A stretch of DNA of 33,521 nt from Deltaproteobacteria bacterium (GTDB taxonomy: Bacteria > Myxococcota > UBA727 > VGSZ01). The position numbers and the translations under genes were made by a program. The notes beneath the pieces were generated by a model. That model saw nothing but the letters and a program-made list of their open reading frames with translations, was not told where the DNA came from and made no database searches. Positions 17,423 to 25,961 of the stretch are shown in pieces (within the stretch, counting starts at the first letter, position 1; the number at the start of each line of letters is the position of its first letter). The stretch covers positions 1 through 33,521 of the forward strand of contig JADZDP010000250.1 of assembly GCA_020850995.1 (NCBI GenBank). Direction: 5' to 3'.

Positions 17423-18376
17423 TCACAGCTCGATGTCCTCGACGACGACGACCAACTCTTGGTCGACGCCGGCGACGGTGACGGTGAGGCGATAACGGTC
17501 GGGATCTGCGGGCGCGCCCGACGTGACCGCGGCGATGCCGAGCCCGCGCTCGTTGAAGCGGAGCACGGTCTTCTCGAGCTTGTAGCCGGCAGCAAGCGCG
17601 CCCTTGGCGCTCTCGAGCATGGCCGCCGTGAGAGTGACGTCGGCGCGGCGCCGGTTCTCCACCTCGAAAGTGACGTAGAGAAGCTCAGACGTGCGGCAGA
17701 TCTGCTTGAGCCGCACCACGACGTTGTCCTTGCGGTTCGGCCGGCCGAAGAAGTCCTTGCAGGTGGTGCCGCGCATCGCGGCGCTCAGCATCAGCTCCGT
17801 CGCGAGCGCCTGCGCGCGGTCGGCGAAGCGCTGCTCGAGCTCGCGCTCGCGCAGAGTGAGGCGCGCGCGCCCAGTGTCTGCCTCGGGCAGGACGAACTCG
17901 ACACGGGCGTCGGCGTGCTCGGGGTGCGAGAGCTCGACGAAGATCGCGACCGACAGGCCGCCCTCGAGCGTGACGTCGATGTTGGTGACGAAGGCGGTCG
18001 CGGGGAGGGCCGGCCCCGGCAGGCGCGTCGGCTTGATCGACAGGCTCTGCGTCTCAGCGAACACGTCGATGCGCCAGAGCTGGCCGTCCAGCTTCGCATC
18101 GCCGAACACGCAGTCGCCGCAGGTCGGCGGCGTGGTCCAGGGCTCCGGGAGCTTCAGGACAGTTACGAGGCCGGGCGCGGCCGTCACCTTGTAGACGCCC
18201 TTCGCCTTCTTCGGGTCGAGCGTGATGACACGGAGCTGCGGTCCGCGACCAAGCTCTATGGTTGCGGTCGCGCTCGGCGGTGGCGCCCTCTTCGCGCTCG
18301 ACGCGGCGCCCGCTGGCGCTGCGAGGAGCACAGCGACCAGGCAGAGGCCGATTGCGGTCGGTCGCACGTCGGTCAC
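17423..18376 (-). CDS. VirB9-like periplasmic protein, resembling DUF2381
   Basis: The 317-residue protein starts with GTG at 18376, preceded by AGGAGG. The signal peptide ends near residue 24 (LLAAPAGA). The N-terminal half has VirB9/TrbG features: TAAPGLVTVLKLPEPW, then GDAKLDGQLWRIDV, and a TNIDVTLEGGLSVAIFVELS strand pair before a short basic/acid helix. The C-terminal half (LLYVTFEVENRRRADVTL to the end) looks like an Ig-type beta domain. The overall plan also resembles the DUF2381/TIGR02268 proteins of myxobacteria. A Cys pair (CGDC) near residue 65 could form a disulfide. It would form the outer-membrane ring of the T4SS with the VirB10-like fusion. It overlaps the VirB8 stop by GTGA and lies 22 bp before the fusion gene. 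VirB9 identity is strong by position and moderate by sequence. Confidence 0.7.
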   Translation of the reverse strand: MTDVRPTAIGLCLVAVLLAAPAGAASSAKRAPPPSATATIELGRGPQLRVITLDPKKAKGVYKVTAAPGLVTVLKLPEPWTTPPTCGDCVFGDAKLDGQLWRIDVFAETQSLSIKPTRLPGPALPATAFVTNIDVTLEGGLSVAIFVELSHPEHADARVEFVLPEADTGRARLTLRERELEQRFADRAQALATELMLSAAMRGTTCKDFFGRPNRKDNVVVRLKQICRTSELLYVTFEVENRRRADVTLTAAMLESAKGALAAGYKLEKTVLRFNERGLGIAAVTSGAPADPDRYRLTVTVAGVDQELVVVVEDIEL

Positions 18377-19056
18377 GGCTGCACCTCCTTGGCGTCCCAG
18401 AAGTCCACGAGGAGGCCGTCGATGGTGTTCGGCGTGACGGCGACCTCGACGAAGCTCGCGCGCAGCTCGATCTGTTTCCGGAGCTTCGGATCGTCGACCG
18501 GGTTGCCGGTGAGCGGCTGGATGCGCATGGCCGCCCTGCCCTTGCAGTGCCAGGTCGCGTCGACCTTGGCGCAGGTGACGGAGTCCCAGTCGAGCTCGAG
18601 CTCATTGCGGATGCGGGCGAGGACGTAGGTCCGAAGCAGCGTGGCCTTGCCGCTTGGGTCGACCTGTGGCGGGACCGCGACGTCGCCGTTCACCTCCTCG
18701 GCGAAGCGCTTGCGCCAGGCCGTGGTCATGTGGAGCGAGGCGGCGGTGAGCTGCTCCACGACGTCGGCCGAGGACCACCCATGGAGCCGCGCTGCCGTCG
18801 CCGCAAAGAACCGCTTGGCGTCAATCTCGCGCGTCGCAGCGTCGCTGGCGCTCACCACGCGGCGTGGGTCGCGCGGGTCGTCGCTCGTCACAACCACCGG
18901 CAGGGGACGGGTGAAGCTCAGGAACGCGGCGGCGAGGGCGAGGAGCGTGGTGAGCGAGGAGACCAGGCTCATGATCCAGGCGCGGCGCCCACGCCGCACG
19001 AGCTCGCCATAGACCTCGAAGGTGTCGGGGATCGGGAGGGGCTGCTTCGCTGGCAT
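18373..19056 (-). CDS. VirB8-like inner-membrane T4SS protein
   Basis: The 227-residue protein has a short cytoplasmic N-terminus and a single membrane helix at about 27-50 (WIMSLVSSLTTLLALAAAFL). A periplasmic domain of about 175 residues mixes helices and strands, as in the NTF2-like fold of VirB8/TraE. The order membrane anchor, helical hairpin, then several long strands (CAKVDATWHCKGRAAMRI, IELRASFVEVAVTPNTI) is typical. VirB8 nucleates assembly between the VirB6 base and the VirB9/10 core. The gene lies between VirB6 (TGATG overlap) and VirB9 (GTGA overlap), the standard order. Two Cys residues flank a strand and may pair. Family assignment rests on topology and position because VirB8 sequences diverge strongly. 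Confidence 0.7.
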   Translation of the reverse strand: MPAKQPLPIPDTFEVYGELVRRGRRAWIMSLVSSLTTLLALAAAFLSFTRPLPVVVTSDDPRDPRRVVSASDAATREIDAKRFFAATAARLHGWSSADVVEQLTAASLHMTTAWRKRFAEEVNGDVAVPPQVDPSGKATLLRTYVLARIRNELELDWDSVTCAKVDATWHCKGRAAMRIQPLTGNPVDDPKLRKQIELRASFVEVAVTPNTIDGLLVDFWDAKEVQP

Positions 19057-20096
19057 CAGGGGCCTCCACCTTCGCCACCGGCGCGCTCGTGCTTGCGGAT
19101 GGCGGCGTCACGCGCGAAGGCGTCACGGCGCGCGTTGGGGTCGGCCGCATGATCGCCTGCGCGCTCCACCGACGGTGCGACGCCGGACGGAGCGTCGTTG
19201 GCCCTATTGGCTCGCGAGGCGTGGTCCGGCGTGAGCTTGTGCGTCAGCGAGGCGGCGCCGGCGGAGGCCATCGCCCCGCCTGCCGACGCGGCGCGCTTGG
19301 CGGAGCCGATGGCGCCCTGCGCGAGGTGGGCGGCGCCGCCGCGGAGGATCGAGGAGGTGGCGACCGGGATGACGAGGAAGCTCGTCGCGTAGACGAGGTT
19401 GAAGACCATGTGCTCGGCGAGGTTCTGCGTCAAGTTCGGGTTGACGGTAGTGCCGCGCTCGGAGGTGATGAGCATCGCGAGGAAGATCTTGGCGGTGACG
19501 CCCCAGGCGGTGACCTCGATGAGGCCGAGCAGCCAGGCCGCGAGGTAGCCCTGCGTCAGGCCCGGGATCGACGCGAACGCGATCATGATCGGTCCGAGCG
19601 TGAGCAAGACGTTCAGCATCACCTTCTGGATGACCTTCAGGATGAAGACGCAGGCTGCGGCGAGCGTGAAGGTCAGATAGGTCGCGACGTCGAGCAGGCT
19701 ATTGATGAGCGCGGCGGCGGAGAGCTCGAGGTTCGAGAGCGAAAAGGAAGCGTCGTCGCCGAGCGCGCTCGAGAACGCCTCGGCGCGCGCGGCGAAGACC
19801 GACTTCTTCGCGCTCGCGGGGTCGATCGACTGGAGGTCACCGAGCGAGGAGACGAGCTCGATCACGGAGCGCGCGACCACCGAGTAGAAGCCGAGCAAGA
19901 GCCCGAAGAGCAGGAGCCTCGTGATCGGGCTCGCCCAGTCCGGGCGCTCGCCGCGCAGCTGCTTCTTCCACTCGAGGATGACGGAGGCGAGGAACGAGAC
20001 GGTGAGGATGGTGGCGGCCGCCCCGTTGATCCGACCTTGGTCGCCGAAGGTGCCGACGGCAGTGCGAACGACGCGGTCGAAGTCGAGGCCGATCAC
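19056..20096 (-). CDS. VirB6/TrbL-like polytopic membrane protein
   Basis: The 346-residue protein starts with GTG at 20096 inside a GTGA overlap with the VirB5-like gene. A longer frame extends to 20993 but is Arg-rich shadow of that gene. Hydrophobic segments lie at about 28-42, 60-82, 138-178, 184-210 and 231-252. LTLGPIMIAFASIPGL (165-180) is the conserved Leu-Gly-Pro stretch of VirB6/TrbL. The tail from about 255 on is hydrophilic, Ala-rich at first and then charged, and probably cytoplasmic. The protein would form the inner-membrane translocation base with VirB8 and VirB3. It is followed by VirB8 with a one-base TGATG overlap. Confidence 0.78.
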   Translation of the reverse strand: MIGLDFDRVVRTAVGTFGDQGRINGAAATILTVSFLASVILEWKKQLRGERPDWASPITRLLLFGLLLGFYSVVARSVIELVSSLGDLQSIDPASAKKSVFAARAEAFSSALGDDASFSLSNLELSAAALINSLLDVATYLTFTLAAACVFILKVIQKVMLNVLLTLGPIMIAFASIPGLTQGYLAAWLLGLIEVTAWGVTAKIFLAMLITSERGTTVNPNLTQNLAEHMVFNLVYATSFLVIPVATSSILRGGAAHLAQGAIGSAKRAASAGGAMASAGAASLTHKLTPDHASRANRANDAPSGVAPSVERAGDHAADPNARRDAFARDAAIRKHERAGGEGGGP

Positions 20097-21028
20097 AGGG
20101 CACCCCCTGGGCGAGGAGCCGCGCCGCCGGTCGGCCGCTCCACGAAGGTGGGGGCGTCCTCTTGTGCGACCGTCGGATCGAGCGCCTCGTCGACGGTGGC
20201 GGCAACGCTGGCGAGCCCGCGGGCGTGGTCGAGGCGCTGTGCGCTCATGCGCGCGCCGTCGTCGAGCTTGCGGATCGCTTGCAGCTTGGCGAGGCGGAGC
20301 TGCTCGGTCGTGACCTCGGTGATGACCCTGAGCGACGCTGCGGAGATCGCCTGCGACTTGGCACCGAGGACGGCGGCGCGCTTGAGGTCGAGGCCGCACA
20401 CGGTCTGGGTCGATCCGTCCGCGGCGGTCGTCAGGAGGCAGCCCGGGTCCATGGTCTCGCGGAACACCGCCTCGCCCTGGGTTGCGAGCGCGTCTTGCCG
20501 CGAGAGCAGCTGCAGGTGCGCGTCCGAGAGGCCGTAGATCCCCTCGTCGAGGGCGATGAGGGTGTCGTAGAAGCTCGCCTGTGTGCGGCCGAGCTCGTCG
20601 AGCGTCTCCTGCAGCGCGTAGGGGTTGAGCTCGCCGTTCGGGCCTTGCGCGAGCGCACTGCGGAGTGCGTCCGCCTCGCGCCGCACGCCCTCCACTTCCG
20701 GGAAGGTCTTCTCGAACGCGGCCTGCGCGGCGTCGAAGATCTCGTCCGGGTTCTCGGTGAGATAGCGGAACTCGTTCACTACCTCGGTGGCGGTGCGAGC
20801 GACGGCGAGCGTGTGCTGCGCGGTCGCGAGCGAGCCCTCGACGGCGGTGAGGATCTGCCCTGCGCTGGTCGTCTGCTTGAGACTCTCGAGGAGCAGCGCG
20901 ATGAGGGTCGCCGAGTCGCCGTCGGGGATGCCGGCGGCGCTCGCCTCGACGCGCCGCGCGCCGAGCAGCACGGCGAGCGCGAGCGTGGCGCACCCGAGGC
21001 GCACGAGGGTGTGGCGCTCAGGGCGCAT
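20093..21028 (-). CDS. VirB5/TrbJ-like exported pilus-associated protein
   Basis: The 311-residue protein begins with a signal peptide (hydrophobic TLVRLGCATLALAVLLGARR, cut near residue 29). A long helical body follows: LIALLLESLKQTTSAGQILT, then VARTATEVVNEFRYLTENPDE. This matches TrbJ/VirB5, which form the pilus tip or a periplasmic minor pilus subunit. A pair of Cys (about 197 and 210) frames a short polar loop. The C-terminal ~40 residues are Pro/Gly-rich and probably disordered. It sits directly before VirB6, the normal order, with a 4-bp overlap, and overlaps the small upstream gene by 11 bp. Assignment is by signal peptide, helical pattern and position. Confidence 0.7.
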   Translation of the reverse strand: MRPERHTLVRLGCATLALAVLLGARRVEASAAGIPDGDSATLIALLLESLKQTTSAGQILTAVEGSLATAQHTLAVARTATEVVNEFRYLTENPDEIFDAAQAAFEKTFPEVEGVRREADALRSALAQGPNGELNPYALQETLDELGRTQASFYDTLIALDEGIYGLSDAHLQLLSRQDALATQGEAVFRETMDPGCLLTTAADGSTQTVCGLDLKRAAVLGAKSQAISAASLRVITEVTTEQLRLAKLQAIRKLDDGARMSAQRLDHARGLASVAATVDEALDPTVAQEDAPTFVERPTGGAAPRPGGAL

Positions 21029-21392
21029 CGCTCACCCGGTCGGCGTCGAGGCCGTCGTCGGCAGCGAGGGTGACACCGAGGTCCTGCGCGCAGCGGTCGA
21101 TGACGTCGCGGAGCGCGCGCAGGTCGGAGTCCTGATCGAGCAGGACGGCGGCCTCGTTACCTCGGCCGGCCGCGTCCTCGGTCAGGGCCTCGACCAGGAG
21201 GTTGACCTCTCCCTGGCGGAGGGCAGCGACGTCGCGCAGGAGCGCGCCGAGGCGCGCGGTGTCGCGGCCGTCGAAGTGCTGCTCTATGGCGCGATCGAGC
21301 GTGCTCCAGGCGTCGGACGGCATCTCGTTGGGGAACAGAATCTGCGCGACCTCTGCGGCGAGGCGGGACTTGGTGGCGGTCTTCGCGCTCAT
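21018..21392 (-). CDS. Small soluble protein of unknown function in the T4SS operon
   Basis: The 124-residue, acidic, helical protein has no signal peptide or membrane segment (MSAKTATKSRLAAEVAQILF). AAGGAG lies seven bases before the ATG at 21392 and supports the start. That ATG also forms an ATGA overlap with the VirB4 stop. I recognise no family. The length, acidity and placement between VirB4 and VirB5 would suit a cytoplasmic chaperone or a regulator of the VirB4 ATPase, but the sequence shows no motif for either. Confidence 0.6.
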   Translation of the reverse strand: MSAKTATKSRLAAEVAQILFPNEMPSDAWSTLDRAIEQHFDGRDTARLGALLRDVAALRQGEVNLLVEALTEDAAGRGNEAAVLLDQDSDLRALRDVIDRCAQDLGVTLAADDGLDADRVSDAP

Positions 21393-24001
21393 GGTCGGGC
21401 TCCTTGGTCGTTGGTTGGGCGGGGGCGGGGCGCCCCGTTTGGGTGGTGCGTGGCGCAGTGACGGACCGCGTCGAGCAGAGAGAGGCCGCGCTCCCGGCGG
21501 ACGCGCTCACGGAAGCCGACGTCCACGGGGTCCGTGGTGTTGAGCCACAGGTCGAAGGCGGTGGGGCGCAGGCGTAGGACCGATGCCTCGCCCGCGCCGC
21601 GCTCGACGAGCAGCATCTCGGCGTAGGCGCCCTTCTTGAAGCGCAGCTGTTTGAAGAGGGCGTGCTGGCGCGGGTTCAGCTCGAGGAGGGACGAGACGCT
21701 CTCGTGATCTCCGGCATGCTGGAACAAGAACGCGAGCGCGGCGTTCTGCAGGACCGCGGCGTGGATGGGCGAGGCCAGGAACTCGGCGAGGCTCTGCGTG
21801 ATTGCCCAGGTGGAGGCGTTCCACTTGCGGCCGGTGCGGAACAGCTCCGCGACGATGCCGCTCGCCGTCTCATCGAGCAGGAACTTCCAGCACTCGTCGA
21901 ACACAACGAACTTGGTCACCTCGCGCGGGTAGCGCCGCAGCGTCGCCCAGATATGGAAGCTCACCGAGAGGAGCAGGACGGTGGCGAGCTCCTTGTCGCG
22001 ATCGAGGCCGTAGAGGTCGAAGACCTGCATCTGCCGTGCGCCCTCGAAGCGCGAGGGCCGGTTGATGAGGCGGGCCCGCGTCGGGTCGGCGAGCCACGCG
22101 CGCAACGTGAGCAGCATGGCGCGCGCGAGCGGCTGGTACTCGGGCTCGGCCGCCTCGAACGCGGCGAGCACGTCGGCCACATCACCAAGGATCGGCGTCC
22201 GCCGCGACGCCTGGGTCATCGCGTATGCGCCCGTGACGGCGCGGCGCGCGATCTCCTTGATGAGCGCCCGGTCGGCGCGCGCGGGCAGGTCCGGCGCACT
22301 GATGAGCGCTACCAGGTCCGCGAGGTAGCGGACGGCCTCGTCGTCGAGAACGGCGCCGTCGCCACCCCCTCGCTCGATCTCGTCGTGCGGGAAGAACGGG
22401 TTGAAGGCGACGTCCGCGTCGGAGGCGAGCGCCGTGTAGGAGCCCCCGAGCGCCTCGGCGAGCACGCGGTAGGAGGACAGCTCGGGCCCCTGCACGTCGA
22501 TGACGAGGAGCGGCCCGTCCTCGACGAGACACGCCTGCTCGAAGATGCAGGAGACGTTGAAGGACTTGCCGGACCCCGAGCTGCCAAAGACGAGCGCGTT
22601 GTTGTTCGAGCGGGCCTGGCTTGGCCGCAGACTCAGGCGGCGGAGCGTGCCCTGGCGCGTGTGGTAGAGGAGCTGCGCTTCGTCGTCACCCTCGCTCGGG
22701 GCGAAGTACGGGACCAGGTCCGCCGCGTTGTTGGTGATCACCTGATGGACGCGGGGTGCGCGCGCGCCGTTCCCCGGCAGGGCACCAAGGAACGCCTGGA
22801 GTTGGCGCCCGGTCTCGGTGGTGAGCGCTGCGCCGACGTCGTTGAAGGCGTCCTTGATTTCGCGCGTGGCGGCGTCGAGCGCGGCGTGGTCAGGGGCGTC
22901 GACGATGACCGTGACGGACGCGGCGAAGACGCGCTGGTCATGGGTGAGCATGGTTTCGAGCACGCGCTCGTACTCGGAGAACGCGACGTTGGCGGCGACA
23001 TCGCGGACGACGCCGCCCGCCTGCGCGTGAGCGACGTTGCGCTTGCGGATCAGCCGCTCGGTGAGGCGCTCGCGATCGGTCGCGACGAAGGTCGACACCA
23101 TGCGGAACCGCGCGGGCGTCCTGAACTGGACGCCCATCATGAAGTCCGGGCGGGTGAGCGCGGGCAGACGCTCGAGGGTGAGCGCGCGGTGGGGGAGCGG
23201 CGGATCGTCGAGCGTGAAGGAGCCCTCGGTCCAGGCGAGGTCACCGAGCGGCAGTTGCTCGCGCAGCGTGAGCGGCCGGTGAACGAGCAGCGCGCCCTGG
23301 CGCGTGAGCGCCTCCGGGAGCTCCTCGGGGCGATCGACGACGTGGAGCTGGGCGCCCCGCGAGCTGAGCGGGTTGATTGCGCGGTGCAGCTCGGCGAGGA
23401 GCGCAGGCTCGTCGAGCGGCGTCAGGTGGGCGCCGGTCGACGCGAGCTCATCGCGGACGCGGGCGGCGATCTCGGCCACCCGCTCCGCCGCCCGCTCGAG
23501 GTCCGTCTGTGTCACGAGCTGCGGATCCTTCGCGCGAGAGAGGAGGCGCGCCACGAAGCCGGCGCGGTGGCCGCCGAGGAGCCCGAGCGCGCGGGAGAGC
23601 CCCACGAAGTAGACGAGGCGCCCGCGCGCGAGCGCGGCGTCCTGCCGGAGCGTGGTGGCGCGCGCGCGGCGCTGCTCCGCGAGGATGCGTGCGGTCTCCT
23701 TCGCGGCGGCGCGTGGGTGCCGCGCCTCGTAGGCGGCGATGACGTCGTCCCAAGGGAGGCCGGTGTGCCACTCACACTGCAGGAAGGCGTCGGGCGGCAG
23801 CGCGTTGAGCGCGCGTCGGAGCGCCGTGGCGCAGCGGTTGAGGCGCGCGTTGTCGGCCGCGAAGACGTCGGCGCCGGTCGAGGCGAGCCCGATCGCGACC
23901 GTGCCGTCAACGAGCACGAGGAGCGCGAGCGGCTGTCCGGCGACGTCGACGGTGCGGGTCGCCCAGTACGGCAGCCAGTGGGAGAACGGGGGCGCGCTCA
24001 T
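21389..24001 (-). CDS. VirB4-like T4SS ATPase
   Basis: The 870-residue protein starts at ATG 24001 (MSAPPFSHWLPYWATRTVDV), overlapping the VirB3 stop by ATGA. Walker A GSSGSGKS lies at residues 473-480, Walker B VVFDECWKF at about 699-707. The AITQSLAEF motif and an N-terminal domain ending in long helices are as in VirB4/TraC. These hexameric ATPases power pilus assembly and transfer at the channel base. The usual N-terminal membrane anchor is absent, so membrane binding would go through VirB3/VirB6. The frame extends upstream to 24127 but overlaps VirB3 there, so the shorter start is preferred. Length and motif spacing are normal, and this is one of the most secure calls in the window. Confidence 0.92.
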   Translation of the reverse strand: MSAPPFSHWLPYWATRTVDVAGQPLALLVLVDGTVAIGLASTGADVFAADNARLNRCATALRRALNALPPDAFLQCEWHTGLPWDDVIAAYEARHPRAAAKETARILAEQRRARATTLRQDAALARGRLVYFVGLSRALGLLGGHRAGFVARLLSRAKDPQLVTQTDLERAAERVAEIAARVRDELASTGAHLTPLDEPALLAELHRAINPLSSRGAQLHVVDRPEELPEALTRQGALLVHRPLTLREQLPLGDLAWTEGSFTLDDPPLPHRALTLERLPALTRPDFMMGVQFRTPARFRMVSTFVATDRERLTERLIRKRNVAHAQAGGVVRDVAANVAFSEYERVLETMLTHDQRVFAASVTVIVDAPDHAALDAATREIKDAFNDVGAALTTETGRQLQAFLGALPGNGARAPRVHQVITNNAADLVPYFAPSEGDDEAQLLYHTRQGTLRRLSLRPSQARSNNNALVFGSSGSGKSFNVSCIFEQACLVEDGPLLVIDVQGPELSSYRVLAEALGGSYTALASDADVAFNPFFPHDEIERGGGDGAVLDDEAVRYLADLVALISAPDLPARADRALIKEIARRAVTGAYAMTQASRRTPILGDVADVLAAFEAAEPEYQPLARAMLLTLRAWLADPTRARLINRPSRFEGARQMQVFDLYGLDRDKELATVLLLSVSFHIWATLRRYPREVTKFVVFDECWKFLLDETASGIVAELFRTGRKWNASTWAITQSLAEFLASPIHAAVLQNAALAFLFQHAGDHESVSSLLELNPRQHALFKQLRFKKGAYAEMLLVERGAGEASVLRLRPTAFDLWLNTTDPVDVGFRERVRRERGLSLLDAVRHCATHHPNGAPRPRPTNDQGARP

Positions 24002-24330
24002 CGGGGGTCCCCACGGCGGTCGAGCGGGAGCGGGCGCAGCATCACGTCGCGCTCCTTGTGCGAGAGGCGGCGCGGAGTGAAGGCGACGAGCAACATCCGC
24101 TCCAGGTAGTCGTCGGGCTTTCGCCACTTGAGGGCGACGAGCGCCGCGGCGATGGCGAGCGAGAGGAGCACCCCCCAGAGAGAGGAGAAGCCGAGGAAGA
24201 CGCCGAGGAGGAGGACAACGTTGCCGGGGACGAAGATGAAGGGGAGATCGAGCGGCGTAAGCCCGAAGACCGCGCTCTTGTGCGAGAGGTTGCGGTAGAC
24301 CGGCGAGGCGTCGAGGGGGACGTCATCCAT
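23998..24330 (-). CDS. VirB3-like inner-membrane T4SS protein
   Basis: The 110-residue protein starts MDDVPLDASPVYRNLSHKSA. Two adjacent hydrophobic segments follow (LDLPFIFVPGNVVLLLGVFL and SLWGVLLSLAIAAALVAL), then a basic tail with DDYLERMLLVAF. This short hairpin topology directly before VirB4 is characteristic of VirB3/TrbD/TraL. A GTG at 24360 would add ten residues but would deepen the overlap with the preceding gene to 38 bp. The ATG at 24330 overlaps by only 8 bp and is chosen, although its ribosome site is weak. VirB3 helps VirB4 associate with the membrane and is needed for pilus formation. Confidence 0.75.
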   Translation of the reverse strand: MDDVPLDASPVYRNLSHKSAVFGLTPLDLPFIFVPGNVVLLLGVFLGFSSLWGVLLSLAIAAALVALKWRKPDDYLERMLLVAFTPRRLSHKERDVMLRPLPLDRRGDPR

Positions 24331-24547
24331 GGCGGCGCCCCGATGAAGTTGTGTCGACACGCGCCAAGAGCGAGCGAGCGCGTCCGAGCTGCGAGGCGAC
24401 GAGCGCGACGGCGGCGATTACCCCGACCGCGCTGCCGACGCCCTCGAGCGAAGCGCGCAGGCCAGGCGACAGCACGTCGTCGTCTGTCAGGAGCTCGGTG
24501 TGCTCGCGCAGCTCGGGCGACGAGATCGTGACGGCGTGCTCGTTCAC
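24323..24547 (-). CDS. Small membrane protein between VirB2 and VirB3
   Basis: The 74-residue protein begins with GTG at 24547 inside a GTGA overlap with the VirB2 stop. The first half is polar and acidic (ELREHTELLTDDDVLSPGLR). The second holds one hydrophobic helix (VGSAVGVIAAVALVASQLGR) and a basic tail, giving a single-pass protein with the acidic part probably outside the cytoplasm. No family is recognised. Position suggests a pilin-processing or assembly accessory. An alternative is a lost or degenerate second pilin-like subunit, but the absence of a signal peptide argues against it. Confidence 0.5.
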   Translation of the reverse strand: MNEHAVTISSPELREHTELLTDDDVLSPGLRASLEGVGSAVGVIAAVALVASQLGRARSLLARVDTTSSGRRHG

Positions 24548-24846
24548 GCGATCGCCCCTTTGAGCGCCTGAACGATGCCGGCGGCGGCGAAGGCGAAGAA
24601 GGCGCCGATGGCGATGCCCTTCACCTGCTCGCGCGCGTGGGGGTCGCCGCTGAAGTACTTCATGCCGGCGATGATGCAGGCCGCGACGCCGACGACCGAG
24701 GCAACGACGGTGAGGATGTTGATGACCAGATTGCCGACGTTTTGGACGCGGCTCTCGAGGTTCTGGGCGAGCGCCGGGGCGGCCGAGACGTAGAGCGCGG
24801 TGAGGGCGACGCGCGCGAGCGCGCCCCTGGAGTTGCGGGTGTTCAC
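24544..24846 (-). CDS. VirB2/TrbC-like major pilin
   Basis: The 100-residue protein starts with GTG at 24846, with GGAGG four bases upstream. The signal peptide ends at APALA (Ala27-Gln28). Two membrane helices follow, at about 38-60 (NILTVVASVVGVAACIIAGM) and 74-94 (GIAIGAFFAFAAAGIVQALK), joined by a charged loop containing GDPHAREQVK. This is the VirB2/TrbC pilin plan: a cleaved leader and a short helical hairpin. The pilin forms the conjugative pilus and is stored in the inner membrane before assembly. It overlaps the preceding gene by GTGA. A frame extending to 25011 is upstream shadow. Confidence 0.82.
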   Translation of the reverse strand: MNTRNSRGALARVALTALYVSAAPALAQNLESRVQNVGNLVINILTVVASVVGVAACIIAGMKYFSGDPHAREQVKGIAIGAFFAFAAAGIVQALKGAIA

Positions 24847-25961
24847 GTGACCTCCTTCTTGGCTGCGATGAGCCGGATCTGCAGATCGGGGCGGACGTCG
24901 ACGACCTCCGCGGTCGTCGCGTAGGGGAAGAGGCGCGCGTCGCCCTCCGCGGAGAACGCGCGCAGGAGCTGCCGGTGACGCTCGCCCTGCGCCTCCCAGC
25001 GCGCCTCCCACTGGTTGTAGGTGCTCAGCGGGTCGGTGGTGCGCAGGATGACCGGGACGCGCGGCTGGCCGAGCGTGTGGAGCGGCAGTGCCCGCAGCTG
25101 CTCGGCGAGCGCGACGGTGGGGTGATCGACGAAAAGGACGACGACGTCATCACCCGAGGCGCCGCGCCGCCAGGCAAGGTCGAAGCCAAGGGGATCGGCG
25201 AGGCGCATGAGGCCGTCGCACGCGCCGCCGCGCCGCGCACGTCGGTGCGCGATCGGGGCATCGGAGACGAGGCGACAGCGCGTGCACCGGTAGCGCTCGC
25301 GCGCCGGCTGCTGGCGCAGCGGGGCTTGGCAGCGCTGGCAGTGGTCGGCGGCCTCCATCAGGCGACCGGCGGTCCGGCAGCGCGGGCACACGCAGCGAAA
25401 GAGCGGCGTGAGATCTGGGTCGCTGCGCAAGTGCGCGAGGACGCGCCTGGCGGTCGCCCTGGCGTCGCCCGTGGCGGCCGCGACCGCCTTGGCCTGCCGC
25501 TCGAGGAGGAAGCGGCGGAGCGCGAGCTGGGCGTCGACACCGCGACCGACCCGGTAGCCCTCACGCGCGAGCGCGGCCCACAGCGCGGCACGCAGCCAGA
25601 GGTAGTGCGCGAGCGCCGGCGGTGGGTCGCGGCGCGCGATGTCGCTCGCGCGGCGTCGCACGCTCTCGTACGACTCGAAGGCGCGGGCGGTGAGGCGGTA
25701 GATGACGCGCTTCGCACCGAGCGCGCAGCGGGCGAGGTAGCCGGCGGCCTCGAGCGCCGTGAGGGTGCGGTATGCCTGCCGACTGCCGACGGCCACGGGC
25801 GGCCGCGCGAAATGAAGGGCGTGCAAGCTGTCGGCGCTGGCCGCGCGAAGGGTCGCCAACAGCATGAACAGTTGCTCGCGCTGCTCAGCGATCGCGGCGG
25901 CGCGGGCGGCGCCCGGTCGCCTGCTCTTCGGAGCGTGGCAGGTCAGCTCAGCACCGCGCAT
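24843..25961 (-). CDS. Winged-helix protein with zinc ribbons, replication-relaxation-like
   Basis: The 372-residue protein starts at ATG 25961, overlapping the upstream gene by 19 bp. Residues about 20-110 hold a winged-helix-like region (EQREQLFMLLATLRAASADS to GAKRVIYRLTARAF), as in replication-relaxation proteins. A helical middle leads to Cys-rich ribbons near 205-250 (CVCPRCRTAG, DHCQRCQAP, YRCTRCRLV). A C-terminal alpha/beta part follows with alternating strands (DVVVLFVDHPTVA, RVPVILRTTD). The ribbons probably bind zinc and nucleic acid or protein. Placement between the coupling ATPase and the pilin suggests a DNA-processing or regulatory role at the start of transfer. The family call is moderate and the exact function is not known. 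Confidence 0.5.
   Translation of the reverse strand: MRGAELTCHAPKSRRPGAARAAAIAEQREQLFMLLATLRAASADSLHALHFARPPVAVGSRQAYRTLTALEAAGYLARCALGAKRVIYRLTARAFESYESVRRRASDIARRDPPPALAHYLWLRAALWAALAREGYRVGRGVDAQLALRRFLLERQAKAVAAATGDARATARRVLAHLRSDPDLTPLFRCVCPRCRTAGRLMEAADHCQRCQAPLRQQPARERYRCTRCRLVSDAPIAHRRARRGGACDGLMRLADPLGFDLAWRRGASGDDVVVLFVDHPTVALAEQLRALPLHTLGQPRVPVILRTTDPLSTYNQWEARWEAQGERHRQLLRAFSAEGDARLFPYATTAEVVDVRPDLQIRLIAAKKEVT

Noticed and set aside
21662..24109. An 815-codon open frame on the plus strand
   Set aside because: It mirrors the VirB4 gene, whose motifs are unmistakable. The plus-strand product is low complexity with no ribosome site.
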